Source: an uncultured Parolsenella sp. (GTDB taxonomy: Bacteria; Actinomycetota; Coriobacteriia; Coriobacteriales; Atopobiaceae). From it: 56,325 nt of DNA. Location of the stretch: the NCBI GenBank assembly GCA_934668375.1, contig CAKUNF010000011.1, positions 1-56,325 on the forward strand. The letters run 5' to 3'. The position numbers were made by a program, and so were the translations under genes. A model generated the notes under the pieces. It was given only the letters and a program-made list of their open reading frames with translations. It was not told the DNA's origin and made no database searches. Positions 17,359 through 25,503 of the stretch are shown here, piece after piece; positions within the stretch are counted from its first letter, which is position 1, and each line of letters opens with the position of its first letter.

Positions 17359-19041
17359 TTACATCACGTCGATGCTCTGCACGGCGTCATAGCCATGCTC
17401 GCCCGTGCGCACCTTGATGGCCTCTGCCACTCCGTAGACGAAGATCTTGCCGTCGCCGATGTGGCCGGTGTAGAGGGCGCGGCGCGCCGCCGAGACAACC
17501 GCGTCCACGGGAACCTTGGACACCACGATGTCCACCTGCACCTTGGGCACGAACTCGACGCTCACGGGGATGCCGCGGTACGTCTCGCGCGCGCCCTTCT
17601 GCTCGCCGCAGCCCTGGGCGTCGAGCACGGTCATGCCAGTGACGCCGATGGCATTGAGCTCGCGGCGCAGGGCGTCCAGGCGCGTGGGACGGCAGATGAC
17701 CTCGACCTTCTTGAGCGTGCAGGCCTCGGCGCCCCCCATGAGGGCAAGGGGCACCGCCGCGTCCACGGGCAGGTCGGGCGTGCGTGCCGCGGCGTCTGCG
17801 AGCGCGGCCGGGGCAAGCTCGGGCAGGTACTCCATGAAGGCGTTGTTGAGGCTGGGGCCAGAAAGCCCCAGGCCCGCCGTCTCCTCCGAGGAGAGCACGC
17901 GCAGGTCCGCGTTCTTGCGCACGATCGCGAGAACCGCCCACGCGAGCACGGCCGTCCAGGCCGCGATGGCCACGAGGCCCACGAGCTCGGCCACGAGCGT
18001 GGAGACGCCGCCGAACACAAGGCCGCCCTGCCCAAAGACGCCCACGAGGAGAAGGCCCAGCACGCCGCAGAAGCCGTGCGTGACGATCGAGCCCACCGGG
18101 TCATCCACCTTGGGCGAGCGCTCGACCCACTCGGTGCCCAGCACCACCACCGCACCTGCCGCCACTCCGGCGAGCGCGCAGAAGAGCGGGCTCAGGACAT
18201 CGGCGCCCGAGGAGACGGCCACAAGCCCTCCCACGAGGCCGTTCAGCGCCATGGGGACGTCCACGCCGCCGTAGCGAACCTTCGTGAGCACGATGGCCGT
18301 GAGCGCGGACACGCTCGAGGCGGCAAGCATGCCGAGCAGCGCCTGGCCAAAGGCGTCGACGCTCGCCACGCCAAAGACGAGGCAGGACAGGCCCATGAGG
18401 CCAAACCAGCCGACGAAGATGAGAAGCGACCCCTCCAGGCAGCGCGTGAGGCTCTGGCCGGGCATGGCGCGCACCTCGCCGCCGTCGTACTTGCCCGAGC
18501 GCGGCCCCATGAGCAGCGCAGCCACGAGCGCCACCACGCCGGCCACCACGTTGAGCGAGGCCGAGCCCGCGAAGTCGTGGAAGCCCATCTGCGCAAGCCA
18601 GCCCGCACCCCACGTCCAGCGGTTCACGAACGGATAGACGAGCAGGCCCACGACGAGCGCCATCGCCACGTTGGTGGCGAGGTTCGAGCGCTCGGCGAGC
18701 GTGCCGCACACGATGTTTGCGCACACGGCGCACACAAGCGCCTGCGCCGCCACGAACAGCGTGAGCGGCACGCCCTCGGGGAGCTCGGGCCCGTAGTTGC
18801 CCAGCGTGAAGAAGTCGAGCACGCCAAAGAAGCCGCCGTGCCCGCCAAAGAACAGGCCGAAGCCGATGAAGAGGAAGCCCAGGATGCTCGCGAAGGTCAC
18901 GACCACGTGGCGCACGATGGTGCCCGAGGTGTTCTTCTTGGCAACCGAGCCCACGTCGAACAGGGCGTATCCCAAAAGCATGAGCGCCACGAGCGCCATG
19001 CCAGCGACCGTCCAGACGGTCGAGGCAGTGATGGAAGCCAT
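17359..19041 (-). CDS. Ammonium transporter (Amt) fused to a C-terminal PII domain
   Basis: 560 residues. Residues 1 to about 375 are an eleven-helix Amt channel: NIVCGTLAERSNLATN, WGAGWLAQMGFHDFAG and THGFCGVLGLLLVGVFG. Residues 443-560 align without gaps to GlnB/GlnK from the start (LKKVEVICRP) through GMTVLDAQGCGEQKG to HIGDGKIFVYGVAEAIKVRTGE. In the T-loop, Tyr46 is kept (Tyr488) but the uridylylated Tyr51 is Val493. In the channel, the first pore histidine (His168 in E. coli AmtB) appears to be Asn164, while the second is retained as His322. Start ATG 19041 has GGGAGGG upstream. The gene begins 13 bp after the ATPase stop, within an amino-acid uptake operon. Confidence 0.88.
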   Translation of the reverse strand: MASITASTVWTVAGMALVALMLLGYALFDVGSVAKKNTSGTIVRHVVVTFASILGFLFIGFGLFFGGHGGFFGVLDFFTLGNYGPELPEGVPLTLFVAAQALVCAVCANIVCGTLAERSNLATNVAMALVVGLLVYPFVNRWTWGAGWLAQMGFHDFAGSASLNVVAGVVALVAALLMGPRSGKYDGGEVRAMPGQSLTRCLEGSLLIFVGWFGLMGLSCLVFGVASVDAFGQALLGMLAASSVSALTAIVLTKVRYGGVDVPMALNGLVGGLVAVSSGADVLSPLFCALAGVAAGAVVVLGTEWVERSPKVDDPVGSIVTHGFCGVLGLLLVGVFGQGGLVFGGVSTLVAELVGLVAIAAWTAVLAWAVLAIVRKNADLRVLSSEETAGLGLSGPSLNNAFMEYLPELAPAALADAAARTPDLPVDAAVPLALMGGAEACTLKKVEVICRPTRLDALRRELNAIGVTGMTVLDAQGCGEQKGARETYRGIPVSVEFVPKVQVDIVVSKVPVDAVVSAARRALYTGHIGDGKIFVYGVAEAIKVRTGEHGYDAVQSIDVM

Positions 19042-19054
19042 GGATCTGCCCTCC

Positions 19055-19861
19055 CTAGGCCTGGGCGGGAGCGTCTTCGCCCGCCACATGTCCGTCGACG
19101 ATGTCCATGGGGTTCGTCACGCGCTCGAGGAACTTCTGCGTGCGCGGCTCCTTGGGGTGCACGAGGATCTCTGAGGGCTTGCCCTCCTCGACCACGACGC
19201 CGCCCTCCATGAAGACCACGCGCGTGGCCACCTCGCGGGCGAACGCGATCTCGTGCGTGACGATGATCATCGTGATGCCCGTCATGGCAACGCTCTTGAT
19301 CGTGGCGAGAACCTCGCCGACGAGCTCGGGGTCAAGGGCGCTCGTGGGCTCGTCGAACAGGATGACGTCCGGGTCGAGGATGAGCGCGCGGGCGATGCCG
19401 GCACGCTGCTGCTGGCCGCCGGAGAGCTGGATGGGATAGTAGTCGCATCTCTCGGCCAGGCCGACCTTGGCCAGGATCTCTCGCGCGGCCTTCTCGGCAT
19501 CGGCCTTCTGGTACTTCTTGACGGTGACGAGGCCCTCCATGACGTTCTCGAGGATCGTCTTGTTCTTAAAGAGGTTGTAGTTCTGGAACACCATCGCGGT
19601 CTTGCGGCGCAGCTCGATGACGTCCTTCTTCGAGTGCTTCTTTGCATCAACCTTGAAACCGTTGATCTCGATCGTGCCCTCGTCGGCAGGATCGAGGAAG
19701 TTGATGGTGCGCAGGAAGGTGGTCTTGCCCGAGCCGGACGGACCCAGGATGACGACGACCTCGCCCTTCTTGACGCTCATGTCGACGCCCTTGAGCACGT
19801 GGTTGGAGCCAAAGGACTTCTGGATGCCCTTGAGCTCGATCATGTAGTTGGAGTCTGCCAT
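19055..19861 (-). CDS. Polar amino-acid ABC transporter ATP-binding protein
   Basis: 268 residues of the GlnQ/HisP type. Walker [15 protein letters not shown]-loop [12 protein letters not shown], signature [15 protein letters not shown], Walker [15 protein letters not shown] and H-loop VTHE are all intact. It powers import with the two permeases and binding protein encoded just upstream. The ATG at 19861 has GGGAG at the right distance; an ATG four codons earlier has none. After the conserved domain, a short tail rich in Asp, Val and Ala is unremarkable. It is followed closely by the amt-PII gene. Confidence 0.95.
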   Translation of the reverse strand: MADSNYMIELKGIQKSFGSNHVLKGVDMSVKKGEVVVILGPSGSGKTTFLRTINFLDPADEGTIEINGFKVDAKKHSKKDVIELRRKTAMVFQNYNLFKNKTILENVMEGLVTVKKYQKADAEKAAREILAKVGLAERCDYYPIQLSGGQQQRAGIARALILDPDVILFDEPTSALDPELVGEVLATIKSVAMTGITMIIVTHEIAFAREVATRVVFMEGGVVVEEGKPSEILVHPKEPRTQKFLERVTNPMDIVDGHVAGEDAPAQA

Positions 19862-19891
19862 TGTGTCTCCCATCGGTTTGCGGTGGCGCGC

Positions 19892-20614
19892 TTAGGCCTG
19901 GGCCGTCTCTGGCGCGGTCATGTTGAGGTAGCGCGAGGCGCGCGCCTCGATCACGCGGAAGATGCGGTTGAAGATGAAACTCAGGACCTCGTAGATGACC
20001 GTTGCCATGAGGTAGGCCTCGATGTAGGCGTAGCTCGAGGTGGCAAGCAGGTTCGAGGTGGCCATGACCTCGTAGACGCCCACGAAGTAGGCAAGCGAAG
20101 TGCCCTGGACGAGGCCGACGAACAGGCCGTTCAGGTTGGGAAGCGCACTCGTGATGGCCTGGGGAAGCACGATGCGCACGTAGGCAACGGGCTTGGTCAT
20201 GCCCACGGACTGCGCGGCCTCGATCTGACCCTTGTCCACGGCCAGGATCGCCGAGCGGAACACCTCGGAGGAGTAGGCCGCCTGATCGAGCACGAAGGCG
20301 CAGATGGCGTAGGCCGCCGGCGGCACCGCGTTGACGTCCACCGACAGGCCGATGGAGCTCGTGTAGCTCTGGATGATGAGCGGCACGGAGTAGTAGGCCA
20401 CGAACAGGATGACGACCATCGGCACCGAGCGCATGAACGAGACGAACACGACGCTGAGCTGGTAGAGCACCGGCGCCTTGGCGTTCTTGACGAGCGCGAT
20501 GAGGATGCCGAGCACCCAGCCGATGGGAATGGAGACGAACACGAGCAGGAGCGTGAGGGGCACCGAGGCGAGCACCTGGGGGAACGCCTCGGCGATGAAG
20601 GCCCAGTCAATCAT
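19892..20614 (-). CDS. Amino-acid ABC transporter permease (HisM/ArtM type)
   Basis: 240-residue inner-membrane permease with about five helices. The EAA-loop region reads DKGQIEAAQSVGMTKPVAYVRIVLPQAI, the contact site for the ATPase. The start ATG at 20614 follows GGGAGG. Its partner permease ends 12 bp upstream. Two distinct permeases imply a heterodimeric channel, as in histidine, glutamate or cystine systems. Confidence 0.95.
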   Translation of the reverse strand: MIDWAFIAEAFPQVLASVPLTLLLVFVSIPIGWVLGILIALVKNAKAPVLYQLSVVFVSFMRSVPMVVILFVAYYSVPLIIQSYTSSIGLSVDVNAVPPAAYAICAFVLDQAAYSSEVFRSAILAVDKGQIEAAQSVGMTKPVAYVRIVLPQAITSALPNLNGLFVGLVQGTSLAYFVGVYEVMATSNLLATSSYAYIEAYLMATVIYEVLSFIFNRIFRVIEARASRYLNMTAPETAQA

Positions 20615-20626
20615 GCGATGCCTCCC

Positions 20627-21328
20627 TTAGGCCGTGAGGGCGCGGCCGCGTGACGTGGCGCGCTCGACGATTCCGGACAGGAGCTGGAGCAAAAGGCAGA
20701 TGGCCCAGTAGATGATGGCGACGGAGACGTAGACCTCGAGCCTCGTGGCGCCATAGTTTGACTGGGAGATCGTCGTGGCCCTGCCCATGAGGTCCATCGT
20801 GCCGATGGAGAACGCCAGGGCCGTCTCCTTGAAGATGCCGATGATGTTGTTGCCGAGGTTGGGCACGGCGATCGCGATGGCCTGCGGCAGCACGATGCGC
20901 AGCAGCGCCTGCTTCTCGGTCATGCCCACGGACAGCGCCGCCTCGGTCTGGCCGTGCTCAACTGCCAGATAGCTCGCGCGCATCATCTCGCCGAGGTTGG
21001 CCGAGGAGATGAGCGTCATCGCCACGAGGATGAACGTGGACTTGGGCAGCTTGGCCAGGCTCGGCACGAGCTGCGGCAGGCCCATGAACAAAAGGAAGAT
21101 CAAGACGAGCGAGGGGATGCCACGCATGAGCGAGATGTAGCCGTGCGCGACCTTGGCAAGGACGCGGCCGCCGCGCAGCTGCATGAGCGCGAGGACGAAG
21201 CCGATGACGAGGCCATAGAGCAGCGAGAAGCCCAGCAGGTAGAGCGTCATGGGGAAGGCCGTCATGATGCTTTCGATGTAGCCGGGGATGAGCCCCGCCT
21301 GAAACGTGAAGGTGTATGAGGTCTGCAT
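20627..21328 (-). CDS. Amino-acid ABC transporter permease (HisQ/ArtQ type)
   Basis: 233 residues, about five membrane helices, EAA loop EHGQTEAALSVGMTEKQALLRIVLPQAI. The ATG at 21328 begins MQTSYTFTFQ and is preceded by GGGGGC; the longer in-frame frame overlaps the binding-protein gene and has atypical Trp/Ser/Arg-rich sequence. It lies 16 bp after the binding-protein stop and 12 bp before its partner. Confidence 0.94.
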   Translation of the reverse strand: MQTSYTFTFQAGLIPGYIESIMTAFPMTLYLLGFSLLYGLVIGFVLALMQLRGGRVLAKVAHGYISLMRGIPSLVLIFLLFMGLPQLVPSLAKLPKSTFILVAMTLISSANLGEMMRASYLAVEHGQTEAALSVGMTEKQALLRIVLPQAIAIAVPNLGNNIIGIFKETALAFSIGTMDLMGRATTISQSNYGATRLEVYVSVAIIYWAICLLLQLLSGIVERATSRGRALTA

Positions 21329-21344
21329 CGATATGCCCCCAAAC

Positions 21345-22235
21345 CTACTTGGCCACGAGCTCGTTGTCGGAGAGGGCGTCCGCGTAGGTGGTGAAGACGT
21401 CCACGCCCAGGTCCTTCTCGGCCAGCTCGCCAAGCGAGCCGTCCGACTTCATGTCCTTGAGCGCCTTGTCCACGGCGTCGCGCAGCTCGGTCTGCTCCTT
21501 GTTGAACATGAAGTAGGTGGACTCGCACATGAGGACGTCGGTCTTGTACAGGCCCGAGCCAGCCTCCTCGTTGACCATGTCGAACGTGCCGTCATAGCAC
21601 AGGAAGGAGTCGACCTGGCCGGTGGCGATCATCTTGAAGGCGTCGGCCATGGTGATGGACTGGACGGTCTGGAACGTCAGGGCCTTGTCGGGGTACTTCT
21701 CGTTATAGGCCTGCAGCATGCCGTACTCGTAGCCGCCCGGGGAGACGAGCGTGGACTTGCCGGCCATGTCGTCAAGGGTCTTGCAGTTGGGGTCGGCCGT
21801 GGCAAAGACCATCGGCGAGAGACAGAAGGGCTCCTCGCAGAAGATGAACTTGGCCTTGCGGTCGTCGTTGGGGACGAGCTGGCAGGAGACGAGGTCGGCC
21901 GAGCCCGACTCGCAGGCTGTGATCATGGCGTTGAAGTCCATGGAGTCCATGTCGAAGGTGTAGTCGTCGAGCTTCTCGTCCACGGCCTTGAGGACGTCGA
22001 CGTCATAGCCCACGAGGTTGCCGTCGTCGTCGAGGTAGCAGTAGGGCGGGTTGCCGTTGTAGGTGAGGACCTTGACGGTCTTGGCGCCGTCTGCGCCGGC
22101 AGACGCGGAGCCCGCGGCGTCCGGGGCACAGCCGGCGAGGGCGCCGGTGCCGATGAGGCCCAGGCCCAGGGCCGCGGCGCCCCTGAGGAAGTTGCGGCGG
22201 GAGATGGTGCGGGAGGTTACGGTCTGCTTTGCCAT
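21345..22235 (-). CDS. Amino-acid ABC transporter substrate-binding lipoprotein (Tat-type signal)
   Basis: 296 residues, family 3 solute-binding protein. The N-terminus carries a twin-arginine-like motif SRRNFLRG followed by a hydrophobic stretch and lipobox LAGC (Cys35 or so), so it is exported, probably folded, and lipid-anchored. The mature part begins VKVLTYNGNPPYCYLDDDGNLVGYDVDV, the usual ligand-cradle start. Unusually many Cys residues (for example ITACESGSADLVSCQ, IFCEEPFC) occur. It heads the operon with two permeases, ATPase, Amt-PII and a C-S lyase. The downstream lyase hints at cystine or cysteine as ligand; this is inference. Confidence 0.92.
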   Translation of the reverse strand: MAKQTVTSRTISRRNFLRGAAALGLGLIGTGALAGCAPDAAGSASAGADGAKTVKVLTYNGNPPYCYLDDDGNLVGYDVDVLKAVDEKLDDYTFDMDSMDFNAMITACESGSADLVSCQLVPNDDRKAKFIFCEEPFCLSPMVFATADPNCKTLDDMAGKSTLVSPGGYEYGMLQAYNEKYPDKALTFQTVQSITMADAFKMIATGQVDSFLCYDGTFDMVNEEAGSGLYKTDVLMCESTYFMFNKEQTELRDAVDKALKDMKSDGSLGELAEKDLGVDVFTTYADALSDNELVAK

Positions 22236-22420
22236 GGTCCTGTCCCCTTTCGACGCTCTGACGCGCGTCATTCGTGGCGGGCTGCGTAGCCCTGCTGACG
22301 AGTTGCAGGATGCGAGGGCTTCGTTGCCGCCATGTGTCGAGCAGGAGGGGCGTTTTGTAAACAGTCGCGTGCCGTTTGGTGAAACCGCAGCTAGATTGGT
22401 ATGCACAGCGTTGGTTGCAT

Positions 22421-22439
22421 CTTTGTTGCAGAAACAAAG
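22421..22439 (-). promoter_or_regulatory. CTTTGTT/AACAAAG dyad upstream of the amino-acid ABC operon
   Basis: CTTTGTT and AACAAAG form a perfect 7-bp inverted repeat with a 5-bp spacer, 186 bp upstream of the binding-protein start. Two GTTGCA hexamers (22414-22419, 22425-22430) overlap it. It may be an operator or promoter-proximal site; no clear -10/-35 pair was identified. Confidence 0.35.
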
Positions 22440-22467
22440 CAGAAAACGCGGGGTCACGCGCGAGAAA

Positions 22468-22500
22468 GGTGACACTTGGGGACGGGGTCAAACTGTCACC
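22468..22500. repeat. REP-like element GACGGGGTCAAACTGTCACC
   Basis: A complete single copy, GGTGACA at the left end and TGTCACC at the right, identical in layout to those at 5264-5296 and 15832-15864. It lies in the 358-bp gap between the amino-acid ABC operon and the end of the xanthine dehydrogenase operon. Confidence 0.9.
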
Positions 22501-22518
22501 ATCCGGCCCCGGCGGCAT

Positions 22519-22553
22519 AAAAGAGGCCCGCGTCCCTGGGGAACGCGGGCCTC
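22519..22553 (-). terminator. Rho-independent terminator of the xanthine dehydrogenase operon
   Basis: GAGGCCCGCGT and ACGCGGGCCTC form a perfect 11-bp stem; on the minus strand the stem is followed by TTTTATG. It lies 40 bp beyond the stop codon of the molybdenum subunit gene. Confidence 0.88.
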
Positions 22554-22593
22554 GCGATGACATTGCTCTCGCCGGGCTTCCCGACGCGCGGCG

Positions 22594-24957
22594 CTACTCC
22601 TCGCCGAACAGCGCCTTCTCGGGCGTGATCGGCAGCGTGCGCACGTAGTTGCCGGTGGCGTGAGCCACGGCGCTCGCGATGGCGCCGAGCGGCGTGTTGA
22701 TGACAACCTCGCCGATGGACTTGGCGCCAAACGGGCCGGTGGGCTCGAAGCTCGGGCAGAAGTCAACGCGGATGTCGGGCACGTCGAGGCGGCTCGGCAT
22801 CTTGTACTGCATGAGGTTGCGCGTGCGAAGGAAGCCGCTGCCGCTCACCTGGACGTCCTCGGTGAGCGCCTGGCCGATGCCCTGCGCGATGCCGCCCTCG
22901 GCCTGCACACGCGCGAGGTTGGCGTTGGCCACGGTGCCGCAGTCAACGGCGGCCACGTAGTCCACGACCTCGACCTCGCCGGTGGCCTTGTCCACGTCCA
23001 CCTCGGCGATGCCGCACATGAACGGCGGGGGCGAGACGGGCTGGGAGTTGGACGCCTGCGCGGAGAGGTAGCCCGGCTGCAGGCCAAAGCCGATGCAGCG
23101 GTTCGCGAGCTCGGCGAGCGTCATCTCGCGCACCTTGCCCGAGGCAATCTGCCCCACGGTCACGACGTCGTCGTCCGCGCCGTCGACGTAGATGCGGCTG
23201 CCCTCGAGCACGACCTGCTCGGCCGGCACGTCCATGAACTTGGCGGCCTGCTCCACGATCTTGCCGCGCAGCTCGGTGGCGGCCCTCACGGCGGCCATGC
23301 CGGTGATGTAGGTGCCCGAGGAGGCGTAGGCGCCGCAGTCATAGGGCGAGGTGTCCGTGTCCACGCCGTTCACCACGATCTGCGTGGGCTCGCAGCCCAG
23401 GACCTCGGCCGCAAACTGCGCCATGATGGTGTCGCAGCCCGTTCCCACGTCCGTGGCACCGAGGTTGAGCACGTAGAAGCCGTCGTCCTCGAGGCGGATG
23501 TCGATGCTGCCGATGTCCACGTTCGAGATGCCCGAGCCCTGCATCGTCACGGCGACGCCCAGGGCGCGCACGCGGTCCCCGAGGTCGCGCGCCAGGGGCT
23601 TGTCGGCCCAGCCGATCATCTCCTGCGCGCGGCGGATGCAGTCGTCCAGGCGGCAGCTCGCGAGCGTGTCGCCAAAGTACTGCGGCAGGACCTCGCCCTC
23701 GTGCACGATGTTCTTGAGGCGCAGCTCGCACGGGTCCATGCCGAGCTTGTCGGCAAGCTCGTTCACGGCGCTCTCCACGGCAAACTGGCCCTGCGTGGCA
23801 CCGTAGCCGCGGAAGGCGCCGCCCGGCGTGTTGTTCGTGTAGACGACGTCTGCCGTGAAGCGGCTCGCGAGCGCGTGGTTATAGATGGGCAGTGACTTGT
23901 GGCCCACGAGACCCACCGTGGTGGGGGCGTGGTAGCCGTAGGCGCCGGCGTCGGAGAGGCACGACAGGTCGATGGCCGTGATCGTGCCGTCCGCCTTGGC
24001 GCCCAGGCGCACGTGCATGCGCATCTTGTGGCGCGTGTTGGCGCAGGCCATGGTCTCCTCGCGCGTGTAGATGCACTTGCAGGGATGCCCCAGCTTGAAC
24101 GCCGCGAAGGCCGAGAAGATCTCGTTGCAGCCCGTCTGCTTGGCGCCAAAGCCGCCGCCCACGCGCGGCTTGATGACGCGCACGCGGCTCTGCGGGATCT
24201 GCAGCGCCGTGGCGACCTGGCGGCGGATGTGGAACGGAACCTGCGTGGAGGCCACGACGCACACGCGGTCCTGGGCGTCCGTGTAGGCGTAGGAGCGGAA
24301 CGTCTCCATCATGCCCTGCTGCGTGGCCTGCGTCTCGTAGTCGTGCTCGATGACCACGTCGGCGTCGGCAAGCACCGCCTCCACGTCGCCGTAGACGCTC
24401 TGCTCGTGGCAGACGAGGTTGCGCGAGAAGTCCTCCCCCATGGGCACGTAGGCGCGGATGTCGTCCTCGTCGTGCACCACGACGGGGTTGTCGAGCGCCT
24501 GCGTGAAGTCGGTGACGGCGGGCAGCACCTCGTAGTCGACCTTGATGAGGCGCATGGCGGCGTTGATGGCGAGCTCGTCGGTTCCCACGACGATGGCCAC
24601 CTCGTCGCCGATGTAGCGCACGGTGCGGTCGAGGATGAGCGTGTCGTAGGGGCTCATCTCGCGGAAGCTCTGGCCGGCGAGCGTGTAGCGCGCGTTCGGC
24701 ACGTCCTCGTAGGTGTAGATGGCCACGATGCCGTCGATGCGCAGCGCACGGTGCGTGTCGATGCTGCGGATGCGGGCGTGGGCGTGCGGCGAGCGCAGCA
24801 GCTTCACGATGTAGGCGTCTCGCGGGGCGAGGTCGTTCGTGTAGACGGCGCGACCCTGGAGCAGGCCCTTCGCGTCCTTCTTGACCACGGCGTGGGAGAT
24901 CGTCTTGAGCTGGCCGGCGCGCTCGTCGGGTGCGATGTAGTTGGAGATGGTGCTCAT
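22594..24957 (-). CDS. xdhA: Xanthine dehydrogenase-family molybdenum-binding subunit
   Basis: 787-residue large subunit of the xanthine oxidase family, which hydroxylates purines or related heterocycles at a molybdopterin centre in the cytoplasm. Seen: N-terminal DAKGLLQGRAVYTNDL, GGGFGAKQTG, PGGAFRGYGATQGQFAVESA, and near the C-terminus GAKSIGEVVINTPLGAIA containing the catalytic Glu. It is last in a three-gene operon (FAD, 2Fe-2S, Mo subunits), starting 3 bp after the 2Fe-2S subunit stop. The FRGYGATQ motif differs slightly from the RGFGGPQ of true xanthine dehydrogenases, so nicotinate or another substrate remains possible. Confidence 0.92.
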   Translation of the reverse strand: MSTISNYIAPDERAGQLKTISHAVVKKDAKGLLQGRAVYTNDLAPRDAYIVKLLRSPHAHARIRSIDTHRALRIDGIVAIYTYEDVPNARYTLAGQSFREMSPYDTLILDRTVRYIGDEVAIVVGTDELAINAAMRLIKVDYEVLPAVTDFTQALDNPVVVHDEDDIRAYVPMGEDFSRNLVCHEQSVYGDVEAVLADADVVIEHDYETQATQQGMMETFRSYAYTDAQDRVCVVASTQVPFHIRRQVATALQIPQSRVRVIKPRVGGGFGAKQTGCNEIFSAFAAFKLGHPCKCIYTREETMACANTRHKMRMHVRLGAKADGTITAIDLSCLSDAGAYGYHAPTTVGLVGHKSLPIYNHALASRFTADVVYTNNTPGGAFRGYGATQGQFAVESAVNELADKLGMDPCELRLKNIVHEGEVLPQYFGDTLASCRLDDCIRRAQEMIGWADKPLARDLGDRVRALGVAVTMQGSGISNVDIGSIDIRLEDDGFYVLNLGATDVGTGCDTIMAQFAAEVLGCEPTQIVVNGVDTDTSPYDCGAYASSGTYITGMAAVRAATELRGKIVEQAAKFMDVPAEQVVLEGSRIYVDGADDDVVTVGQIASGKVREMTLAELANRCIGFGLQPGYLSAQASNSQPVSPPPFMCGIAEVDVDKATGEVEVVDYVAAVDCGTVANANLARVQAEGGIAQGIGQALTEDVQVSGSGFLRTRNLMQYKMPSRLDVPDIRVDFCPSFEPTGPFGAKSIGEVVINTPLGAIASAVAHATGNYVRTLPITPEKALFGEE

Positions 24958-24960
24958 GCC

Positions 24961-25503
24961 CTAGGCCTCCTCGGTGGTCGGGGTGGCGAGAAGCACGTCG
25001 CCGGGGGCGGGCACGGAGGCCACGGCGGCCTGGGCCACGGCACCCTCGGCCACGGTCTCGCGGCCGAGGAATCGGCGGACGGCGCGCATCTGGCTCGCGT
25101 AGCCGGTGCAACGGCACAGGTTGCCGGACAGCGCGCGGCGGATCTGCTCGTCGGTGGCGTCCGGGCAGTCGCGCTTGAGCGCGAGCACGTTCATGATGAG
25201 GCCAGGCGAGCAGAAGCCGCACTGCTCGGCGCCCTCCTCGGCCATGCACGTGGCGAACTCGGCGGACTCGTCAACGAGCCCCTCGAGCGTCGTGACGTAG
25301 CGGCCGTTCATGCGGCACATGAGCTCGGCGCAGGAGAGCACGGGCGTGCCGTCGAGCCAGACGGTGCACAGGCCGCAGTTGGTGGTCTCGCAGCCGCACT
25401 TGACGCTCTTGAGGCCGCGCATGCGCAGGAAGTCGAGCAGGCGCATGTCGGGGCGCACGTCTGCCGAGACGTACTCGTCGTTGATGAAGAAGCTTACGAG
25501 CAT
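24961..25503 (-). CDS. xdhC: Xanthine dehydrogenase-family 2Fe-2S subunit
   Basis: 180 residues with both iron-sulfur domains: the plant-ferredoxin type with CGCETTNCGLC and a fourth Cys in VLSC, then the alpha-helical domain QCGFCSPG with NLCRCTGY. It passes electrons from molybdenum to the FAD subunit. The ATG at 25503 overlaps the end of the FAD-subunit gene by 10 bp. After the conserved part, about 25 Ala/Pro/Thr-rich residues form a tail. Longer upstream in-frame sequence belongs to another frame of the FAD gene. Confidence 0.94.
   Translation of the reverse strand: MLVSFFINDEYVSADVRPDMRLLDFLRMRGLKSVKCGCETTNCGLCTVWLDGTPVLSCAELMCRMNGRYVTTLEGLVDESAEFATCMAEEGAEQCGFCSPGLIMNVLALKRDCPDATDEQIRRALSGNLCRCTGYASQMRAVRRFLGRETVAEGAVAQAAVASVPAPGDVLLATPTTEEA

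Noticed and set aside
16021..19212. Very long open frame (over 1000 codons) on the plus strand opposite the lyase and amt-PII genes
   Set aside because: It is antisense to two well-supported genes and its translation is His/Arg/Gly/Ala-rich, a common artefact of high-GC coding strands.
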